Positions 32,244 to 37,387 of a DNA stretch of 37,387 nt are shown in pieces. The stretch is from Methanobacteriota archaeon. GTDB taxonomy: Archaea; Thermoplasmatota; Poseidoniia; Poseidoniales; Thalassarchaeaceae. Each line of letters opens with the position of its first letter. Positions within the stretch are counted from its first letter, which is position 1. The notes below the pieces were generated by a model. That model did not search any database. It was not told the origin of the DNA and worked only from the letters and a program-made list of their open reading frames with translations. The stretch covers positions 26,575 through 63,961 of the forward strand of contig NZWD01000036.1 in the NCBI GenBank assembly GCA_002698225.1. The letters are read 5' to 3'. A program made the translations under genes and the position numbers.

Positions 32244-34352
32244 ATGGAGCCGCGTGGTGATATCAGAGAGCCGGGCGAACTCGAACCCGCATCCTTGGGT
32301 TTCATGTGTGGCTTGGAGATCCATCAGCAACTGGATACCGGCAAGTTACATTCAAGGATGTCCAGCGATTTATTCGACTATAGCATCGATGAGATACCAG
32401 AGAGTTGGACACGCTCGAGTCGTAGGCTAAGGGCCTCTGAGGGCGAGTCAGGGCAGGTTGATGTGGCTGCTCGCTTTGAGCAGAAGAGGAATCGCTCCTT
32501 CGTTTACATCCAACCCCCTAACGCCGGATTGATTGAGCTAGACGAGGCCCCCCCACTGGAGCATGATGACGAAGCCATCGATATCGTTCTGACCATGGCT
32601 GGAATGATGGGGGCTAAACCAGTCTCAGCATTACAGGCGATGAGGAAGACTGTTGTTGATGGTTCCAATACTAGTGGCTTTCAGAGAACTACGCTTGTCG
32701 CAACCGATGGTGCAATCAAAACTGAAGAGGGCCAGGTCGGCGTCGATGTAATCTGCCTCGAGGAAGATTCGGCAAGAAAGCTAGACACTAGACCATCACC
32801 GTCTGGTGAAGTGGTCTTCTACACTCTGGATAGGCTAGGTATGCCGTTGGTAGAGATTGCCACCGCACCAGACATCAAATCTCCCGAGCATGCACGCGAG
32901 ACCGCTCTAGTCCTAGGAACACTGCTGAGAGATACTCGCAGAGTAAGGCGAGGACTCGGCTCTATTCGCCAAGATCTCAATGTCAGCTTAGCATGCGGTG
33001 ACAGGGTCGAGATCAAGGGTTGTCAGGACCTTGATTGGATTCCACGCATCATCAGACTCGAGATGGCTAGACAATTGCATATGTACCGACTGGCCTGCGA
33101 ATTGCGTTCCGTGGCAGGCCTCCCTCCCCTGCCTGTAGATCGGGCAGACGACGAGGTGCCGGTGGAGAACAGGGTCGCCGCTGCCGCCGCTGCAAGACTT
33201 CCCTTTGAGACTCATGACCTTACTGGGCTATTCGAGAACTGTGAGTCCGAGATGGTTCGAGACTCAATCTCATCGGGCTCGAACTCCCTCGCTGTTTCTC
33301 TGTCTGGTTTTGCCGGAAAACTTGGCTCGAAACAGACCGATAGCGAAGGTGCGCAACTCCCCCGTCTAGGGAGGGAACTCGCCAGCGCGGCAAAGGTGGC
33401 CGGTGTAGCCGGTATATTCCACTCAGACGAGCTGCCGGCATATGGAATCTCATCTTCTGAGGTAGAAGCCGTGAGAGATGCCCTGTCTCTGTCCGAAGAG
33501 GACGCCTTCGTTCTATGTGTTGCACCCAAGTGGCAGGCAGAACTGGCTTTAGAGTCAGTAGTGCTACGCACGCGACTTGCCTACCACCGAATACCTCGTG
33601 AGGTTCGTAATGTAGTAATCAGAAAAGGCCAGCCCGAAGACGGCACGACCACTGCGATGAGACCACTCCCGGGTGGGGCTAGGATGTATCCTGAAACCGA
33701 CATCCCAGTGGTGCAGATTACCGAGCAGCACTGGCACAATATCAACCAGGAGTTACCCCTTACTTCTGATCAAAGAAAAGAGCGCCTTCAGGGACTGGGC
33801 GTCTCTGATAACCAGATTGAGGCTATTCTCGGCTCTGAGATGGATGACATTCTCATGATGGGTGCGGAAGGAAGGCCCGAGGGGTGCCCGTCCCTGAATG
33901 CAAAGACTTGGGCCTCAGCCATCCTTGACAATCTCCGCTCCGAGGTAGCAGAAGGGAGTAGTAAGGGTGAGACAGAGGTACCATGGTCAGTTCTGACCCT
34001 AGCAATTCATGCCCAGGAGATTGGGGTGGTGACTAGAGAGGGAGTGGTACCAATGGCGCGCATGCTCTGGCTGGAAGGACCAGCAACCGACTCTGGATTC
34101 GATCAGAGATTAGAATGGTTCTCGGACAAAGCCGAGGAAAAAGGATTCACTCCTGCAGATACTGGGGCTGTTGAGGCCGCGGTAGAGGAAGTTTTGGCCG
34201 AGAACGAAGACATGGTTCGAGATAGGGGAATGGGTGCGATGGGACCTCTGATGGGGGCCGTTATGGGCAAACTGGGAGGATCTGCTGATGGCAAGGCGGT
34301 GAGCGATGCATTACGCTCCAAGATTGCGAAACTATCATCCGAAGAAGGTTGA
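32244..34352 (+). CDS. gatE: Glutamyl-tRNA(Gln) amidotransferase subunit E
   Basis: With GatD, converts Glu-tRNA(Gln) to Gln-tRNA(Gln) in archaea. The 702-residue protein has the GatB/GatE kinase-like core (GFMCGLEIHQQLDTGKLHSR, then VDGSNTSGFQRTTLVATDG, MPLVEIATAPDI, GLGSIRQDLNVSL and VEIKGCQDLDWI). The inserted AspRS-like GAD domain (around 330-430) separates GatE from GatB. After that comes PETDIPVVQI and a helical tail domain with a YqeY-like end. ATG 32244 is 31 bases after mcm. gatD is not in the window. The stop overlaps the next gene. Confidence 0.95.
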   Translation: MEPRGDIREPGELEPASLGFMCGLEIHQQLDTGKLHSRMSSDLFDYSIDEIPESWTRSSRRLRASEGESGQVDVAARFEQKRNRSFVYIQPPNAGLIELDEAPPLEHDDEAIDIVLTMAGMMGAKPVSALQAMRKTVVDGSNTSGFQRTTLVATDGAIKTEEGQVGVDVICLEEDSARKLDTRPSPSGEVVFYTLDRLGMPLVEIATAPDIKSPEHARETALVLGTLLRDTRRVRRGLGSIRQDLNVSLACGDRVEIKGCQDLDWIPRIIRLEMARQLHMYRLACELRSVAGLPPLPVDRADDEVPVENRVAAAAAARLPFETHDLTGLFENCESEMVRDSISSGSNSLAVSLSGFAGKLGSKQTDSEGAQLPRLGRELASAAKVAGVAGIFHSDELPAYGISSSEVEAVRDALSLSEEDAFVLCVAPKWQAELALESVVLRTRLAYHRIPREVRNVVIRKGQPEDGTTTAMRPLPGGARMYPETDIPVVQITEQHWHNINQELPLTSDQRKERLQGLGVSDNQIEAILGSEMDDILMMGAEGRPEGCPSLNAKTWASAILDNLRSEVAEGSSKGETEVPWSVLTLAIHAQEIGVVTREGVVPMARMLWLEGPATDSGFDQRLEWFSDKAEEKGFTPADTGAVEAAVEEVLAENEDMVRDRGMGAMGPLMGAVMGKLGGSADGKAVSDALRSKIAKLSSEEG

Positions 34353-35008
34353 ATAACCGAATTGTTCGACCATCCAAATCCATGTCTGATTTCGTCGCAC
34401 TGATTGCTATCTTCGTACTAATATCAATAGCAGTAGCAGGCTCTACTGCCGAGGAGAATCGACTCAAGTCACTGTCTCTGACTTGGGTGCTGTTATTGTT
34501 GATCACTTTCCCGACTCTGAGTACCGAGTGGGCTCGGATGACATCTGAACTAATCGACGATGAGGGTGACTCTCACTATGGTCTTCCAGATATCTGGGAA
34601 GACAAACAAGTCGTTTGCTTCCACTTCCCAGATGGACATGCTCCGGATGGATATGGTGGCGCTAGATATCATATCGACAGCGATGGGACACAGTTCATGA
34701 CCGACTCCGATTGGAACCAAACCGGAGCATGTATCGGTGGTTTCTCAGACTTCGAAAACGGCCTCGCTTTGATGGATGAAGCAGTTGCAACTTCTAGAGG
34801 AGACTTTGCTTACAACTCAACTCAGTACACCTTCGGTATCTTCTTCAACTCGATTGCAGAAGTCAATCCATGTGATGTCTCAGCCTGCTCGGATACATCA
34901 GGAGCTTACTGGGTACTGTTCCATAACGGGCAGATGGCGATGGTTGGAATCAGCGACCTAGAGTTGGATGAAGATAGTGTAATCACTTGGTCTATCGAGA
35001 CTTGGTGA
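34349..35008 (+). CDS. Membrane-anchored DUF4430-like (transcobalamin C-terminal-like) protein
   Basis: The 219-residue protein has two hydrophobic stretches at the N-terminus (FVALIAIFVLISIAVAG and LTWVLLLLITFPTL), then an extracellular domain. The end of that domain, GAYWVLFHNGQMAMVGISDLELDEDSVITWSIETW, matches the DUF4430 pattern (W-x-x-x-x-N-G...G-D-x-I-x-W), the fold of the C-terminal part of transcobalamin. Four cysteines (VVCFHF, GACIGG, NPCDVSACS) may form disulfides. The TTG at 34349 overlaps the gatE stop and gives a basic N-terminus; ATG 34382 is the alternative. The next gene is an ECF-type substrate component, a known partner of DUF4430 proteins, so vitamin capture is likely. Confidence 0.75.
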   Translation: MNNRIVRPSKSMSDFVALIAIFVLISIAVAGSTAEENRLKSLSLTWVLLLLITFPTLSTEWARMTSELIDDEGDSHYGLPDIWEDKQVVCFHFPDGHAPDGYGGARYHIDSDGTQFMTDSDWNQTGACIGGFSDFENGLALMDEAVATSRGDFAYNSTQYTFGIFFNSIAEVNPCDVSACSDTSGAYWVLFHNGQMAMVGISDLELDEDSVITWSIETW

Positions 35009-35066
35009 GGGTTCCATTAGGACAACCATCAAGAGCAAGTTGAATCTGACTAGTAAGGGGGCGCAC

Positions 35067-35723
35067 ATGTTCGATGCACACGCTGTCACAATCGGACCTC
35101 ATGGTATGCTGTTCATCAACGCTGCAATGCTGTCCTTGATTGGCTGGGCACTGTGGAGGGCTGAGCGCAAACTTGCCTCCGGTAGCGATTGGATTCTGCT
35201 GATGATGCTGGGTGTTTTTGCGGTCTCCGGAAGAGTTCTTCTTGAGCCGATTCCCAATATTCAACCAGTCACGGTGATAGTCCTGCTTGCCGGTGTTCAC
35301 TACGGTGCTCCAAGAGCCATTGCTCTGGCTACCGCAGTCACTCTGTGCTCCAACTTGATTCTCGGACATGGTCTGTGGTCACTCTACCAAGCTGTAGGAT
35401 GGTCTGCGGTGGGTGTGGTTGGAGCCCTAATGTCCAACCAGTTGCTAATCGATGGTAGACTTTCAGTCAAGCGACTGGCGATTGTAGCTGCCGCTTCGGC
35501 ATTTGCCTTCGACTGGATTGTCTCAGTCAGCGTATTACACTCAATGGGAAGTGAACTCCTTCTGCCATACATTGCAGCCGGACTCCCATTCGATTTGCTT
35601 CACGCAGTCGGAAATGTGGCATTCGTTGCTTGGCTGGCAAACCCCCTGAGCGAGGTTATGTCCAAGCATCTCGATGCATCCCCTCCAATGGCGGTGAGCG
35701 AATCTGTCTCGAGCACCTTCTGA
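35067..35723 (+). CDS. ECF transporter substrate-specific (S) component, possibly for cobalamin
   Basis: The 218-residue integral membrane protein has about six hydrophobic segments. The central part, SGRVLLEPIPNIQPVTVIVLLAGVHYGAPRAIAL followed by LCSNLILGHGLWSLYQAVGWSAVGVVGAL, has the layout of ECF S components: P-N-I-Q-P-V, then S-N-x-x-x-G-x-G-x-W-x-x-x-Q-x-x-x-W. That variant is seen in predicted cobalamin-type S components. ATG 35067 follows AAGGGGG with good spacing. The energising A, A' and T subunits are not in the window. Substrate is inferred from the adjacent DUF4430 protein and remains open. Confidence 0.78.
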   Translation: MFDAHAVTIGPHGMLFINAAMLSLIGWALWRAERKLASGSDWILLMMLGVFAVSGRVLLEPIPNIQPVTVIVLLAGVHYGAPRAIALATAVTLCSNLILGHGLWSLYQAVGWSAVGVVGALMSNQLLIDGRLSVKRLAIVAAASAFAFDWIVSVSVLHSMGSELLLPYIAAGLPFDLLHAVGNVAFVAWLANPLSEVMSKHLDASPPMAVSESVSSTF

Positions 35724-35730
35724 ACTGACA

Positions 35731-36075
35731 ATGGTCCTAGTGACCAGAGCTGATCTAGACCTATCTAGAGGAAAGTTGGCCGCTCAATGCGGTCATGCTG
35801 TAGCTGAGTGCATCCTCAAGGCCAAGCGCGAAGACCCTAGGATGTTGAAGAGATACACTGGAGGGGGTGCTAGGAAGATTGTGTGTGCAGCTCCTAATCT
35901 AGACTCACTCAAGCGACTCTATGGAGACGCAAGGCTGTGTGGATTAGTTTGCTATATGGTGACTGATGCAGGACATACAGAAATCCCTGCAGGTACCACA
36001 ACGGTTCTCGGGATAGGGCCCGGACCACGCTCTGAAATCGATGCACTGACAAGCAATCTACCGCTTGTGAAGTGA
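35731..36075 (+). CDS. pth2: Peptidyl-tRNA hydrolase Pth2
   Basis: Frees tRNA from peptidyl-tRNA that drops off the ribosome; archaeal/eukaryotic type. The 114-residue length is standard. Family motifs are MVLVTRADLDLSRGKLAAQCGHAV (catalytic K and the H of Q-C-G-H-A), CAAPNLDSL, and the C-terminal VTDAGHTEIPAGTTTVLGIGP, all conserved in Pth2. It starts seven bases after the S-component gene, probably in the same operon, and is followed by two hairpins. Confidence 0.96.
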   Translation: MVLVTRADLDLSRGKLAAQCGHAVAECILKAKREDPRMLKRYTGGGARKIVCAAPNLDSLKRLYGDARLCGLVCYMVTDAGHTEIPAGTTTVLGIGPGPRSEIDALTSNLPLVK

Positions 36076-36089
36076 ATAACTGAAGAAAG

Positions 36090-36117
36090 CCCACCGTGAG
36101 CGAATGCTCTAGGTGGG
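36090..36117 (+). terminator. Hairpin after pth2
   Basis: CCCACC-GT-GAGC-GAAT-GCTC-TA-GGTGGG forms a 6-bp outer and 4-bp inner stem around a GAAT loop, 14 bases after the pth2 stop codon. It is the first of two hairpins in this convergent intergenic region. Confidence 0.55.
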
Positions 36118-36131
36118 GGAGTATAACGGCT

Positions 36132-36159
36132 GGACTGGGAGGCATTTGCCCCCCAGTCC
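36132..36159. terminator. Second hairpin in the convergent gap
   Basis: GGACTGGG-A-GGC-ATTT-GCC-C-CCCAGTCC is an 8-bp stem extended by 3 bp after a single mismatch. It lies between pth2 and the aquaporin-like gene on the opposite strand and could serve both transcripts. Confidence 0.55.
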
Positions 36160-36197
36160 GCCTTACGTATGCCTGTCAATCTAGTTTCCCAGAATGA

Positions 36198-36755
36198 TTA
36201 AGCCATCTCGGCGATCTTAACCGAAGCCAAAGCTCCGATACCGACCATCACGCCGTCCATGACCCAGTTGCTAGCAGCAGCAGCTATGTCGCCACCGTTA
36301 CCCATTACTTGTCCGGCCATGTCCATGTTTCCACCGACCATTGTACCCAGGGCCATCACTACAAATGCAGTGACCCAAGCATCACAGCGTGTGTACACTG
36401 TCCAAAGCAGTGCACCACCAGCTATCATACCTAGAGCAGGCCACATGTCAAACGCCCACATTTCTGCGGCGGTGACATCCGACGACTCGCCAGAGGTCAG
36501 TATGACCGTTGCGAGCACTGCTCCGATAACCTGAGCTACCAGGCGGCTTCCATTGTCCATCCAACTGTCCTGATCAGCGAGGTCACCTGTCATTATGTGT
36601 CCCCAAGTGATCACGGGCAGTATGTGAGCTCCACCAATTGCCATCCAAGCTGCAGCTAGTACGAGAGCACCACCTAGGTCCATCTCACCAACTACAAGCC
36701 AGCATACCATGAAGGCGCCGCCCATTTCATTCATCATTGTGTCTGTATCAACCAT
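36198..36755 (-). CDS. Aquaporin-like (MIP-fold) membrane protein lacking NPA motifs
   Basis: The 185-residue protein has about six hydrophobic stretches. The order of features follows the MIP family: NEMGGAFMVCWLVVGE (first helix glutamate), GGAHILPVITWGHIMTG where aquaporins have S-G-G-H-x-N-P-A-V-T, NGSRLVAQVIGAVLA (the A-Q-x-x-G-A of helix 3), and GTMVGGNMDMAGQ where they have T-G-G-S-M-N-P-A-R. Both Asn-Pro-Ala boxes and the selectivity-filter Arg are thus changed, and the protein is about 50 residues shorter than usual. Water or glycerol transport cannot be assumed. GGAGG eight bases before the ATG and a clear TATA box suggest good expression. Confidence 0.72.
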   Translation of the reverse strand: MVDTDTMMNEMGGAFMVCWLVVGEMDLGGALVLAAAWMAIGGAHILPVITWGHIMTGDLADQDSWMDNGSRLVAQVIGAVLATVILTSGESSDVTAAEMWAFDMWPALGMIAGGALLWTVYTRCDAWVTAFVVMALGTMVGGNMDMAGQVMGNGGDIAAAASNWVMDGVMVGIGALASVKIAEMA

Positions 36756-36763
36756 TGTTGTTT

Positions 36764-36812
36764 CCTCCTCACTATAGTGAGTGAATCGCGGGCTTCCACT
36801 ACGATTTATAAT
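36764..36812 (-). promoter_or_regulatory. Promoter of the aquaporin-like gene with palindrome at the start site
   Basis: On the minus strand: ATTATAAAT (36804-36812) is a TATA box, the palindrome CTCACTATAGTGAG (36768-36781) begins about where transcription should start, and GGAGG (36764-36768) is the Shine-Dalgarno. A dimeric regulator bound at the palindrome would block initiation; that is inference. Confidence 0.55.
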
Positions 36813-36921
36813 AGAATCCTACGAATTCCGGAAATATACCCCCTAAAATGAGTTATTTTCCGTAAGCCGGTGTTACCCAAGATACCTGATATCTACTCCC
36901 ACATTCATTTTCCTAACATCC

Positions 36922-36938
36922 TCGGTGCTATGCACCGA
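36922..36938 (+). promoter_or_regulatory. Inverted repeat upstream of the cysteine dioxygenase gene
   Basis: TCGGTGC-TAT-GCACCGA is a perfect 7-bp inverted repeat with a 3-base centre, 43 bases before the ATG at 36982. It lies in a 226-base AT-rich gap that otherwise shows only the divergent promoter. It may be an operator or an RNA hairpin. Confidence 0.35.
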
Positions 36939-36981
36939 ATCTAACAGAACACTTGATTCTGCATTCTGAGCCTAAATCGTC

Positions 36982-37387
36982 ATGAGGGCCACCCCGACTC
37001 GGGAGGGTGTGGTCACGCAGGTTGCTATTGATCCGGAAGTCCGCGACAACCTACTCTCTGAGTGCCCAGGCCTTTCAGGCCTGGTGGAATGGCTAGACTC
37101 GATAGATCGCAGACCGGGCTTGGATGAGCTGGACGGGCATCTCACCGACATCGAGGTGAATCTAGAAGCTCTCAGGACATGCATCGGCTATGCCGATGAC
37201 GGCTACCAGAGGAATGTAATCAAAAAGTCAGAGCACTATGAGCTGGTTGCTATCTGCTGGACTCCTGGACAGCAAACCCCGATTCACGACCATGTTGGAA
37301 GCGACTGTGCCTTCCTGATAGTCGATGGAGTGTCCACGGAGACGATCTACGAGACCGATGAAGAAGGACTCGTTCGTCCGATAAACA
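36982..37387 (+). CDS. Cysteine dioxygenase family protein (3' end beyond window)
   Basis: The first 135 residues are present and the frame is open to the window end. The cupin iron site is visible as PIHDHVGSDC: H102 and H104 match two of the three iron histidines of cysteine dioxygenase, and C109 matches the cysteine that cross-links to Tyr in mammalian CDO (same spacing, HDH-x4-C). YQRNVIKKS supplies R77, matching the arginine that binds the substrate carboxylate. The protein would oxidise cysteine, or a related thiol such as 3-mercaptopropionate, to a sulfinate. The third His and the Tyr would lie downstream. The ATG lacks a Shine-Dalgarno, so a leaderless mRNA is possible. Confidence 0.85.
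   Translation, partial: MRATPTREGVVTQVAIDPEVRDNLLSECPGLSGLVEWLDSIDRRPGLDELDGHLTDIEVNLEALRTCIGYADDGYQRNVIKKSEHYELVAICWTPGQQTPIHDHVGSDCAFLIVDGVSTETIYETDEEGLVRPIN

Overview
The window reads as a chromosomal segment of a mesophilic, probably marine euryarchaeon. The best guess is Marine Group II (Candidatus Poseidoniales) or a close relative. The archaeal markers are unambiguous: a ribosomal protein L18e-L13-S9-RpoN cluster, MCM helicase, GatE amidotransferase, Trm1 tRNA methyltransferase and Pth2. Base composition is moderate, both tRNA genes encode their CCA end, and several secreted proteins carry Sec-type signal peptides with a lipobox. Bacterial-type genes are mixed in, including NAD-dependent DNA ligase, an NfuA-like protein, a DnaQ-like exonuclease and a Liv-type ABC transporter. 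The lineage assignment is inference; no marker was searched.

Layout. 1-4.1 kb: the 3' part of a giant surface protein with a membrane anchor and a cytoplasmic DUF4129-like tail. 4.2-5.8 kb: the ribosomal protein/RpoN operon and tRNA-Pro(GGG). 5.9-10.6 kb: a genome-maintenance stretch with LigA, a PAC2-family protein ending in a proteasome-docking type C-terminus, a RecB/Cas4-like nuclease and a DEDDh exonuclease. 10.7-16.5 kb: two lipoproteins (PKD-domain and esterase), tRNA-Arg(GCG), a hotdog thioesterase, a pentapeptide-repeat protein with an upstream unknown gene, a second PAC2 protein and an NfuA-like protein. 16.6-20.7 kb: MoaA, a class I methyltransferase, Trm1 and PurM. 20.9-29.4 kb: a complete Liv-type amino-acid ABC transporter of four genes. 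29.4-36.1 kb: a PPC-domain protein, then a run mcm-gatE-DUF4430 protein-ECF S component-pth2. 36.2-37.4 kb: an aquaporin-like membrane protein without NPA motifs and the start of a cysteine dioxygenase.

The most unusual system is the transporter. Its lipoprotein joins three binding domains in one chain: a family-3 amino-acid binding domain whose first strand-helix segment has moved to its C-terminal side (an apparent circular permutation), followed by two LivJ-type domains from an internal duplication. The two permease subunits LivH and LivM are fused into one 1247-residue protein, and LivG and LivF follow with 4-base overlaps. A strong hairpin separates the receptor gene from the permease gene, as expected if the receptor is made in excess.

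Other points of interest are three origin-recognition-box-like repeats in front of mcm, a probable vitamin (perhaps cobalamin) uptake pair downstream of gatE, and several palindromes in promoter regions. No insertion sequence, integrase, CRISPR array or rRNA was seen. No gene-free stretch exceeds 300 bases; the longest are 36756-36981, 29841-30055 and 20720-20884.
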